6,000 nt of DNA. It comes from Bacteroidales bacterium UBA5342 (GTDB lineage: Bacteria > Bacteroidota > Bacteroidia > Bacteroidales > UBA5342). Positions 1 through 6,000 of the stretch are shown here, one piece after another; within the stretch, counting starts at the first letter, position 1, and each line of letters starts with the position of its first letter. The translations under genes were made by a program, and so were the position numbers. The stretch covers positions 17,100 to 23,099 of the forward strand of contig DHQI01000032.1 of assembly GCA_002408065.1 (NCBI GenBank), read 5' to 3'. Under the pieces are notes generated by a model, which did not search any database, was not told where the DNA came from, and worked only from the letters and a program-made list of their open reading frames with translations.

Positions 1-390
1 ATGCTTGTCAGTAGTAGCATCAAAAGCCATCCAAAGAGCGATATACTTATTGCGTTCAACACTAACTTCGTCAGCTACTCCCCAAGTAGTAGCATTATAG
101 CCTTTCAATGCAATATTTCCACTAGAATATAGCTGTAACATATTGATGCAAATACCTTGGTTCCAACCAGCAGAAAAAGCTTCTTCTGATACAACGATAC
201 CTACGTCAGTATTTTTTCCAGCAGTATTAGAGACAAAGTCATCCGTTAGTTCAAGGACAACACGTACGATACCGGTGGTTTTACCTTCACCTAAATCTGT
301 GCTTTCAACAATAGATAGACCAGCAAAAGCTGTAGAACTAATACTTAACATTAAGACACAAACAGTAAATAATCGGTTAATTTTTTTCAT
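1..390 (-). CDS. secreted protein, tandem paralogue of the T9SS-exported protein at 501-1352 (3' end outside window)
   Basis: The ATG at 390 opens a frame that runs without a stop for 130 codons to the window edge, so only the N-terminal part is visible. It begins with a signal peptide: MKK, a hydrophobic stretch (residues 7-20), then a likely cleavage after AFA at residue 23. By hand alignment about 55-60% of residues match the neighbouring upstream gene over the whole visible length. Shared blocks include DLGE.KT.G.VRVV (32-45), NTDVGI (60-65), GYNA.TW (97-103) and VERNK.IALW (111-120). The paralogy makes a similar beta-rich secreted protein, probably with a T9SS tail beyond the edge, the best guess. 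Function is unknown. No Shine-Dalgarno sequence precedes the start, which is normal for Bacteroidota. It lies 110 bases downstream of its paralogue, with a hairpin in between. Confidence 0.88.
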   Translation of the reverse strand, partial: MKKINRLFTVCVLMLSISSTAFAGLSIVESTDLGEGKTTGIVRVVLELTDDFVSNTAGKNTDVGIVVSEEAFSAGWNQGICINMLQLYSSGNIALKGYNATTWGVADEVSVERNKYIALWMAFDATTDKH

Positions 391-439
391 AATCAGGAGT
401 TTTAATTTTTAGTAATTTAATCTTACCTATATACAAAGC

Positions 440-470
440 AAGGCTAACACTACTTGATAGTGATAGCCTT
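440..470 (-). terminator. intergenic hairpin between the two paralogues, possible terminator or RNA processing element
   Basis: On the minus strand AAGGCTATCACTA and TAGTGTTAGCCTT pair as a 13-base stem with one T-T mismatch and a 5-base loop (TCAAG). It begins 31 bases after the stop codon of the upstream paralogue, where an intrinsic terminator is expected. The following bases (GCTTTGTATATA) are only moderately T-rich, so termination may be partial. It could instead be a stabilising stem that lets the first paralogue be made in greater amount than the second. Confidence 0.6.
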
Positions 471-500
471 GACCTTATTTCATATTTTTAAACATTAAGC

Positions 501-1352
501 TTATTTCTTAATGATACGTTGAATAGCAACAGCACCTTCTACAGTTGTAGCTTTTACGAAATAAACGCCTGTGCTTAATTCTGCCACATTTAGTTTGTTG
601 ACATTATAGCGTGTCATCATTTCTTGACCGCTAATGTTTAATACAGATACTTGAGCAATAGCCTTTTCAGCTTTTAGTGTGATTTCGTTGTTAACTACCG
701 TTGGGAAAACACTTACTTGTGCTTTTTCTTTTTGATATTTAAGAGCAGCACTTCCACCTTCAAAAGTATAAGCTGCTACAGTTTCTACACATACAGCAGA
801 ATCAATAATCTCAACACATCCTTCAGAAGAAAAGCGGTCGTTGAATGCAACAGTTAAATAACGTCCAAATTCGTTTAATCCGCCTTGGTTTACTGCACGG
901 TTAGCATATCCGCTATACACTTCAACAATAGAATCAGAGCCTTCTATTTGGTAATGCAAACCATGCGTATCAGCAACAGCATCGAAAGTTAACCAAAGAG
1001 CAATTTGTTTATTACGCTCTACTTCTTTTTGATCTTCAACGACCCAAGTGGAAGCATTATAACCTTTTAATACAACTTTATTTTCTTCGGCAGTAAGTGA
1101 TTGGAACATACTAATTGCAATACCATCATTCCAGCCTGTAAAAGCGTCTTGGTGAACTAAGATACCTACATCAGTATTGTTTGTTGCATTAGACACAAAA
1201 GTATCCGTCAGTTTTATAACAACACGAACAACTCCGGAAGTCTTATCCTCGCCTAAATCCATAGTAGCGACACTTGTCATACCTGCAAACGCAATACTAC
1301 TAGCACCTAGCATAATAGCACAAATCATAAAGAGTTTTGTAAATTTTTTCAT
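501..1352 (-). CDS. secreted protein of unknown function with a type IX secretion C-terminal sorting domain
   Basis: This 283-residue protein starts at the ATG at 1352 rather than at the in-frame ATG at 1430. The later start gives a clean signal peptide (MKKFTK, hydrophobic 7-20, AFA cleavage at 23) that aligns with the start of the downstream paralogue, while the extra 26 residues look like translated leader. Residues 24-195 are beta-rich, with no family I can name; the spacing of strands and Trp/Gly-rich turns (GWNDGIAISM, IALWLTFDA) suggests a beta-sandwich. Cys179 and Cys188 could form a disulfide. Residues about 212-283 match a T9SS type A (Por_Secre_tail) domain: VSVFPTVVNNEITL, VSVLNISGQE, LSTGVYFVKA and the basic end RIIKK. 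The protein is therefore expected to be exported by Sec, moved across the outer membrane by T9SS, and anchored or released. A glycan-binding role is inferred only from the neighbouring glycosidases. Confidence 0.92.
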   Translation of the reverse strand: MKKFTKLFMICAIMLGASSIAFAGMTSVATMDLGEDKTSGVVRVVIKLTDTFVSNATNNTDVGILVHQDAFTGWNDGIAISMFQSLTAEENKVVLKGYNASTWVVEDQKEVERNKQIALWLTFDAVADTHGLHYQIEGSDSIVEVYSGYANRAVNQGGLNEFGRYLTVAFNDRFSSEGCVEIIDSAVCVETVAAYTFEGGSAALKYQKEKAQVSVFPTVVNNEITLKAEKAIAQVSVLNISGQEMMTRYNVNKLNVAELSTGVYFVKATTVEGAVAIQRIIKK

Positions 1353-1537
1353 AACATAAAATTTAAAAATAGTTAAACAATTAAAATATTGATATAAAAG
1401 TAAATATTCGTTATTACATCTTCTGTCCAATTTTGTGTTTACGTTGTATGCTTATGTCCAAAGACGCCTACCAATTTAACACATCATTCTTTTTGGGGTA
1501 TAAGTTCAATAATTCCTCATCCGGTCGACGCCTATTT
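1353..1537. other. 185-base intergenic region between the rhamnosidase gene and the paralogue pair
   Basis: No gene is supported here. The half near the rhamnosidase (about 1441-1537) has mixed base composition; the half near the secreted-protein gene (1353-1415) is strongly AT-rich, as expected of a Bacteroidota leader and promoter. The minus strand has no strong stem-loop followed by a T-run after the rhamnosidase stop, so read-through from the enzyme operon is possible. An imperfect direct repeat sits at 1420-1461. The octamer GACGCCTA also occurs twice on the plus strand (1463-1470 and 1527-1534). A TACTTTTA element (minus strand, 1402-1395) is close to the Bacteroidota -7 consensus TAnnTTTG but lacks a well-spaced -33 TTTG. 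Confidence 0.5.
1420..1461. repeat. imperfect 11-base direct repeat upstream of the T9SS-protein gene
   Basis: CTTCTGTCCAA (1420-1430) and CTTATGTCCAA (1451-1461) match at 10 of 11 bases and start 31 bases apart, about three helical turns. On the minus strand they read TTGGACAGAAG and TTGGACATAAG, 68 and 99 bases upstream of the ATG at 1352. The phasing would suit a regulator binding one face of the DNA, but a match of this length in 185 bases can arise by chance. The repeat is not found in the gap ahead of the second paralogue. Confidence 0.35.
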
Positions 1538-3280
1538 CTAAAGCAAAACTTTCACTCCTTTAGGTGCATCCACTTTAGTTTCTATTTCACCATTTGTCTT
1601 TTTTCGGTGCTCAATACTGACAATTCCCTGAGGTGTAGGATAGCTCCCTTTTACCCATTCTAAGTCTCCTAAGTGAGGCTCTACTTTTAATACTTTGCAA
1701 CCCGGCTCCAGCACCTGCACGCCCAATACATATTCGCTCAGCCAAGCTGTAGGCCCTGAAGCCCATCCGTGGCAGAGGCTGTGGCGCAATCCTTCGTAAC
1801 AATAGCCACCATAGCTGCGGTGAATATCCACCTTATCGTCCGGTACTATTTCATCGATACGCCCGGCATTGTCCCCCCAGCTGATATCAAAATCTTCCCA
1901 AAAGGTAGTAGCACCTAGATCCAGCATAGCCCCCCAATATTCCGATATAAAGTCTATACCTGCCTGATAATCTTTGGATGTTGCCAGAGCATTCAACACA
2001 TAAAAACCATAAAAGGTAGATAGATCGCGTACACCATCGGACAAAAGTATGTCCTGACTAACAGCTTCGGGATCAGCAAGCCCCGACAAGGCCATAAGAG
2101 CAGCCGGTGATTTGCGGCTTGGCATCGGCGGTTGATAAGTACGCAGTTTGTTGTATACAGCCTGATATTCTGAGCCCTTTGTTTCTGCGTTTAGAACAGT
2201 GGCTAACTTGATGGCTACATCAAAGGTCATAGTCATAAGGGATTGTAAACCGGCATGAACAGCCACAGGATCTGCCTTGGTAGGCCAATCAAGGAAACGT
2301 ACCCCGTTTAATTTTTCTTTACCGTTTTCATCAATAAAGGTGGAGAGCCGATCTAACAGTTTGAAAAGGTAATCTTTATTTTGCTCCAGATAAGCCAAGT
2401 CTCCCCCTCCCATATACCATTCGTACTGTATAATAATCCACCACATAGAATAAGAACTGATATTATTCATCCATTGACTTGGTGGTGTTATTTCTTTAAT
2501 AAAATCGAGTGATGTCGGCACTACTTCGTTAGCCCCAAATACCGATAAAATTGTTCTTACCTCGGGATGCATATCGCCTACCCACACCAAACGATCGCGC
2601 TTAGGGCCATCCCACAGATACTCTTGCATATTGAGGTGAACGGTACGGGCACCTGTCATCCAGATGTCATTCAATCGCTCGTCGTTACAAGTAAAACTAC
2701 CCGCATATTCGATATCACGCTCTATAGCTACAGCGCTGAACTCTAAAAGTTTTAGCTCAGCATCATCATCCAAGAGTTCGAGTGACACAAAGCGAAAACC
2801 AGAGTTTCCTAATTCTATCTTGCCGCACCAAGGTAATACCTGCACCCAATCTCTAATCGCGTGATCATTGGTAGCATTATCTTCTTTTCCAAGCTCTGAC
2901 ATCGCTTCAGAAACCGATTCCCCAAGGCGAATACGTACTCTTATTGGTGTCTTGGGCTGGCTCATTCCTGTGATGATAGAAACAGCTCCGTGTAGTTCCT
3001 GCCCGAAATCAAGCATAAAAAAAGCACGTTCATTGTTGTCATTTTTCAATAAACAAAAATTTTTATTAACGGTATGAGATTGGTTCTTTCCGGGTTTCAG
3101 CAAGTACTTTATATCCTTAACCTGAGCTGTCTGAGTGACCACACGAACAGGGGTAATATAACGACGTTCGATCTTTCCTGAGTAAGCTGTGTTACTGATT
3201 TCTGAATTTTGATGCCGGCAAGCAGTAAAAAACAGCACAAAAAGAAGAGTAAAAAGTATGTTTAATTGTTTAATTTTCAT
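1538..3280 (-). CDS. GH78 family alpha-L-rhamnosidase-like lipoprotein
   Basis: This 580-residue protein probably hydrolyses terminal alpha-L-rhamnose from a glycan. It starts with a lipoprotein signal peptide: MKIK, a hydrophobic run, then FTAC with the lipidated Cys21. Residues about 75-190 form the beta-sandwich usually found before the catalytic barrel (LDFGQELHGAV at 90-100). The GH78 signature lies at 224-236, DGPKRDRLVWVGD, which carries the conserved acidic positions D224, D229 and D236. Further family blocks are FLDW (329-332), GATTFWEDFD (456-465, with Glu462 at the expected general-base position), SLCHGWASGP (501-510) and the C-terminal beta domain PHLGDLEWVKG (535-545). It is shorter than many GH78 proteins, which often carry extra N-terminal domains, but the catalytic core looks complete. 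The residue after Cys21 is Arg and no acidic surface-export signal follows, so a periplasm-facing location is likely. It follows the GH99-like gene by 16 bases, as in an operon. Confidence 0.9.
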   Translation of the reverse strand: MKIKQLNILFTLLFVLFFTACRHQNSEISNTAYSGKIERRYITPVRVVTQTAQVKDIKYLLKPGKNQSHTVNKNFCLLKNDNNERAFFMLDFGQELHGAVSIITGMSQPKTPIRVRIRLGESVSEAMSELGKEDNATNDHAIRDWVQVLPWCGKIELGNSGFRFVSLELLDDDAELKLLEFSAVAIERDIEYAGSFTCNDERLNDIWMTGARTVHLNMQEYLWDGPKRDRLVWVGDMHPEVRTILSVFGANEVVPTSLDFIKEITPPSQWMNNISSYSMWWIIIQYEWYMGGGDLAYLEQNKDYLFKLLDRLSTFIDENGKEKLNGVRFLDWPTKADPVAVHAGLQSLMTMTFDVAIKLATVLNAETKGSEYQAVYNKLRTYQPPMPSRKSPAALMALSGLADPEAVSQDILLSDGVRDLSTFYGFYVLNALATSKDYQAGIDFISEYWGAMLDLGATTFWEDFDISWGDNAGRIDEIVPDDKVDIHRSYGGYCYEGLRHSLCHGWASGPTAWLSEYVLGVQVLEPGCKVLKVEPHLGDLEWVKGSYPTPQGIVSIEHRKKTNGEIETKVDAPKGVKVLL

Positions 3281-3296
3281 CCAATAAATATTTTTC

Positions 3297-5300
3297 TTAA
3301 AACTTCACAATACAACGGTAGTTAAATCGACGGTTAGGTGCAGTATCCCCGTTATTAAAAAATGTTACAAAATCTGATAGTTCCCCGGGATTGTCAGCCC
3401 ATTTAAAATCAAAGCTAAATGACGATTTCTTGATGCCTAATGCCTTACGGTCTATTGATAACTCCAGTTTGTTTTCCTCATATGCATAAGCGACATCTTC
3501 GTAGAACATCCATTGATTATTCTTGTATTGATAGAGTCTGGCTTTTGTATCATAATCTTTGATCATAAAGTCATAGCCCTGCCATCCGGTCTCATAGTTT
3601 TGATCGGCATCAATCAATAAAATCATCCACTTTTTATCCGAACATGGTGTAAGCTTTTCTGCAGTTTGCACATAAAAAGCCACATTTATGGCATTTACAG
3701 CTACTTTAGACATTACAATATCATTGCGCCCCGATGTGTTGGAATAAAATCTATTACCAAAACCCTTATGATGGCGATGCACCACATCGCCACGGGTATC
3801 GCGATATTCTGTTTCTACCTTATCCCAATCAGCAAAGCGACCATTAATATTTATCGTATGTTGGTCGTTCAAAACGGGAATAGCACGCACTCCTTTATAA
3901 CGGCGGATGTTTTGTGCCATTTGCATATAATAATTATCACTATAGCCACCTTTCATGGGCTGTACAGTCCGGTTAAACTCAGCATTGTATTGATCTACAA
4001 AAACGAGATTCCTTTGGCTATTAAGGAAGTGAGCTTTTCCATCTTTTTGTTTTATACTTAATTGTTCGGGTCGGAACTTAATGGCGGTCCATTCGTTCCA
4101 GTCATTAATATATATAAAAGATGGATCGGCAGCGATGGCTTCATCCCATCGTTCTTGAAAATAGATACCATAGCCTGAGGGCTCGTATACCTCCTTACCT
4201 AGCCAAGGTACATAAGTGGGCAGCGGCATATCCTTATCATCAAGTTTCGGCTGTCCATGTTTCCGCGACCAACTTTTGCCTATAGCTGATACGGAGTGTT
4301 GAGCCGGTGTAACCGCTGCTTGTTCACATTTGCCCTTGAATGGAGCCACTAGCTCAATGGCAGGCTTATTTCTTACGACCGGATGCCCCAAGTCATAACC
4401 AAAACTCCAATGTCCTTCAGTTCCAACATAAGGTTTACCCTTCCACCTATGATAGCCCCACCACATCATCCGTGAAGTAAAATAGGCTTTGACCTCCTGC
4501 GTATAGTCGGTATAATACTGTTGTGAATAATCCGGATCTCCATAATGGGGATGCTGAGGATCGCTTATAGCCAGTGAATCGAAATTATGATTTAAGTTGC
4601 GATTCTTGGTGTTTCGGGTGGCATCCTGCATCGGATTATCATTCCACAAAATCAGAGGTTTATCCTCCCAATAAAACCAAAGTTCTCTATAGTTCTCGTG
4701 TTTATAAATCTTTTCATACAATTGCTGTACAACCGATATCACCGGTCCGTTAAAGGCCCAGAAACAAAACTGAGGTACTTTATTGCCCTCAGCTTTCATC
4801 TGTTGCATCACTGCAAAAGTAGTTTCCCATTCTTCCCAATACATCACAGCATTAGTAGCATCCATTATGATAACATCCACTCCGGCATCAGCCAACATCG
4901 ACATATCCTTTCTTATCACCCAAGGGTCGTCACTCAAAAAATACCCCATCTCCGGTTCTCCCCAGTGATGATATCCTTTTTGCCAAGCCGGATGTTGTCC
5001 GTCATTGCGGGCTTCGGGATATTGTTCTAATATTTTGCTGACATCGGCCGTATATTCCTCGTTTGGAATCCGGTTATTCTTGTTGTGCCAGCTGACGTAA
5101 AAAATGCCAACCGTACGTTTTTTGTCTTTCTTAAACTCCCCTACCTGATGCCTGTTGGGCATAGAGCGCCCCAAAGCATCAGTGCCCACCCAGGTATCGG
5201 CATATAGATCATACTCCGGTATCAAATTCTTTTCGGTATGACACCCTGACGTGATAGCAAGAACAAGTATTAAAACCAGACACTTCCTCACCTTACACAA
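3297..5300 (-). CDS. GH71/GH99/WbsX-like glycoside hydrolase lipoprotein with C-terminal CBM9-like domain
   Basis: This 667-residue protein has a lipoprotein signal peptide with Cys20 after AITSG. Residues about 30-470 resemble the GH71/GH99-like TIM-barrel clan found in Bacteroidota: DLYADTWVGTDALGR (31-45), VGIFYVSWH (64-72), ADAGVDVIIMDATNA (137-151), and a terminal-strand block IYINDWNEWTA (396-406) like the NEW motif of GH99 and WbsX proteins. YMQMAQNIRRYKGVR (458-472) is the typical end of this domain. Residues about 473-667 form a second domain (NINGRFADWDKVET, then WMILLIDADQNYETGW) resembling CBM9/DOMON-like carbohydrate-binding modules. Substrate is unknown; endo- or exo-action on an alpha-linked polysaccharide is plausible. 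No ATG is usable: the frame opens with TTG at 5300 directly after the upstream stop, or GTG at 5291, and either gives a good signal peptide. Translation is probably coupled to the upstream gene. Confidence 0.85.
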   Translation of the reverse strand: MCKVRKCLVLILVLAITSGCHTEKNLIPEYDLYADTWVGTDALGRSMPNRHQVGEFKKDKKRTVGIFYVSWHNKNNRIPNEEYTADVSKILEQYPEARNDGQHPAWQKGYHHWGEPEMGYFLSDDPWVIRKDMSMLADAGVDVIIMDATNAVMYWEEWETTFAVMQQMKAEGNKVPQFCFWAFNGPVISVVQQLYEKIYKHENYRELWFYWEDKPLILWNDNPMQDATRNTKNRNLNHNFDSLAISDPQHPHYGDPDYSQQYYTDYTQEVKAYFTSRMMWWGYHRWKGKPYVGTEGHWSFGYDLGHPVVRNKPAIELVAPFKGKCEQAAVTPAQHSVSAIGKSWSRKHGQPKLDDKDMPLPTYVPWLGKEVYEPSGYGIYFQERWDEAIAADPSFIYINDWNEWTAIKFRPEQLSIKQKDGKAHFLNSQRNLVFVDQYNAEFNRTVQPMKGGYSDNYYMQMAQNIRRYKGVRAIPVLNDQHTININGRFADWDKVETEYRDTRGDVVHRHHKGFGNRFYSNTSGRNDIVMSKVAVNAINVAFYVQTAEKLTPCSDKKWMILLIDADQNYETGWQGYDFMIKDYDTKARLYQYKNNQWMFYEDVAYAYEENKLELSIDRKALGIKKSSFSFDFKWADNPGELSDFVTFFNNGDTAPNRRFNYRCIVKF

Positions 5301-5303
5301 TTA
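5289..5303 (-). promoter_or_regulatory. stop/start junction with non-ATG initiation (TAA-TTG, alternative GTG)
   Basis: Reading the minus strand, the upstream gene's TAA (5303-5301) is followed at once by TTG (5300-5298), TGT, AAG and GTG (5291-5289). The two genes are in the same reading frame, so the TAA alone separates them. The first in-frame ATG of the downstream gene is at about residue 47, inside the conserved domain, so it cannot be the start. GTG at 5291 would give a 17-residue signal peptide beginning MRKCLVL; TTG would give 20 residues. I see no clear Shine-Dalgarno sequence. Termination-reinitiation coupling is the likely mode; which codon is used cannot be settled from sequence. 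Confidence 0.6.
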
Positions 5304-6000
5304 GTAAACAGAAGTATCCGGCACAATAAAACCATCAATCTTAGCGTAATCAAAACCTTTAAGATATGGACGTGGACTTTCGTCGAAAAGCGGAATCGTT
5401 TTTACCTCCCACACATCGGCACTGAAGGTTTCAAAAGCAGATAAATCAGCCCATTGATCTGTAGCTAAATCAGTCACGACCCCATCATCAGACAGTTTTA
5501 CCGTAGTCGTAGCATAAGCACCACTTTCGATACGCGTCTTACCAACTACCGAAGCGTCAAAGTAAAGTCCTTCGGCGACGCTAATGTTAGAACTGGCAAG
5601 GCCACCAGTAAACACATTGTTTTGGCTTTCGCCCAGATTGATTAAGTTTTTCAAGGTATGAGGTCCCGTAATGATATGTCCGAAAAAGCTTGATGATGCA
5701 CCTTTATTGCCCGCTTCGCCATTGTTATTACAGTCTACAATAGAGAAACAATCCTGCATTAAAACAGCCCCTCTTATGCGTCCTACAAATGCACCTTCTT
5801 GTTTTGCCAGCTCTTTCACTCCCTGTACAAAACAACGCTCAATAGTACCACCATCGCCGGATTTACCTCCGAGATAAGCAATGAGAGTACCCCCTTGACC
5901 AGTCCCTGCTGACGTGTTATTAACAAATACATTAACAAGACCCAGATTTTGCATTGTCCCCCCCAGGTAATAGTGAAACATGGTGGATTGGAAACTCACA
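5301..6000 (-). CDS. C-terminal part of a GLUG/beta-helix-type surface protein (5' end outside window)
   Basis: The frame enters from beyond position 6000 and ends at TAA (5303-5301). About 232 residues are visible and the true start is not in the window; the GTG at 5999 is only the first full codon. The sequence shows degenerate repeats of a beta-helix type, each with a Gly-rich turn, a short strand and often a Cys: GTMQNLGLVNV (14-24), GGTIERCFVQG (50-60), GAVLMQDCFSIVDC (77-90) and HTLKNLINLG (114-123). The closing segment (145-214), with LYFDAS, VWEVKTIPLF and RPYLKGF, resembles the usual end of GLUG-motif proteins of Bacteroidota, where W-E-x(n)-P-x-L closes the fold. Such proteins are commonly exported and sit on the surface or bind partners or glycans. 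Position ahead of two glycosidases suggests a surface component of the glycan system, but this is inference. No catalytic motif is visible in this part. Confidence 0.75.
   Translation of the reverse strand, partial: VSFQSTMFHYYLGGTMQNLGLVNVFVNNTSAGTGQGGTLIAYLGGKSGDGGTIERCFVQGVKELAKQEGAFVGRIRGAVLMQDCFSIVDCNNNGEAGNKGASSSFFGHIITGPHTLKNLINLGESQNNVFTGGLASSNISVAEGLYFDASVVGKTRIESGAYATTTVKLSDDGVVTDLATDQWADLSAFETFSADVWEVKTIPLFDESPRPYLKGFDYAKIDGFIVPDTSVY

Noticed and set aside
1353..1430. The 26-residue N-terminal extension from the in-frame ATG at 1430 of the T9SS-protein gene
   Set aside because: It would bury the signal peptide, is encoded by AT-rich leader DNA, and the paralogue starts at the position matching the ATG at 1352.
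1395..1430. TACTTTTA with an upstream TTGG as a Bacteroidota -7/-33 promoter
   Set aside because: The spacing is about 25 bases instead of 19-21 and the -33 element is not TTTG, so it is noted in the intergenic entry but not called.
1463..1534. Octamer GACGCCTA present twice, 64 bases apart, as a possible target-site duplication of an excised element
   Set aside because: No inverted ends or mobile-element remnants lie between the copies, and an 8-base match in this region is not improbable.
1464..1550. A short minus-strand open stretch just after the rhamnosidase stop (includes RNRRRPDEELLNLYPKKNDV) that could be a gene or transposase remnant
   Set aside because: It has no start codon, is under 30 codons, is as likely as not by chance, and matches no family I recognise.
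1611..1802. 63-codon alternate-frame minus-strand open frame inside the rhamnosidase gene
   Set aside because: It overlaps the conserved GH78 C-terminal region fully and its Arg/Gly-rich content is typical of a frame-shifted reading.
3666..4061. 131-codon plus-strand open frame within the GH99-like gene
   Set aside because: It is a shadow of a well-conserved minus-strand domain, has low-complexity hydrophobic content and no family resemblance.
4698..5030. 110-codon plus-strand open frame opposite the GH99-like gene
   Set aside because: It is antisense to the conserved catalytic domain and its His/Ser/Ile-rich content is that of a reverse-strand shadow.

Overview
The window looks like part of a carbohydrate-use locus of a Bacteroidota bacterium. 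The evidence is two enzyme genes with lipoprotein signal peptides, a glycan-locus mix of glycoside hydrolases, AT-rich leaders without Shine-Dalgarno sequences, and a secreted protein ending in a type IX secretion (T9SS) sorting domain. A T9SS tail next to glycan-degrading lipoproteins fits Bacteroidales such as Dysgonomonas, Parabacteroides or Tannerella relatives better than typical gut Bacteroides. That placement is inference; no marker gene is present.

All five genes lie on the minus strand, so transcription runs from position 6000 towards 1. In that order they are: (i) the 3' end of a large surface protein of GLUG/beta-helix type (6000-5301, 5' part missing); (ii) a 667-residue lipoprotein with a GH71/GH99/WbsX-like catalytic domain and a C-terminal CBM9-like domain (5300-3297); (iii) a 580-residue GH78 alpha-L-rhamnosidase-like lipoprotein (3280-1538); (iv) a 283-residue secreted protein with a T9SS C-terminal domain (1352-501); (v) the first 130 residues of a tandem paralogue of gene iv (390-1, cut by the window edge).

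Genes i-iii form a tight operon: i and ii are separated by nothing but the stop codon, and ii and iii by 16 bases. A 185-base AT-rich gap separates the enzymes from the paralogue pair. A 110-base gap holding a strong hairpin separates the two paralogues. The simplest picture is a surface protein for glycan contact, two cell-envelope glycosidases (one probably releasing rhamnose) acting on a complex, possibly rhamnose-containing polysaccharide, and a pair of T9SS-exported beta-rich proteins of unknown function that may be accessory glycan-binding proteins. The plus strand shows no convincing gene, and no RNA gene, CRISPR array or intact mobile element was seen.
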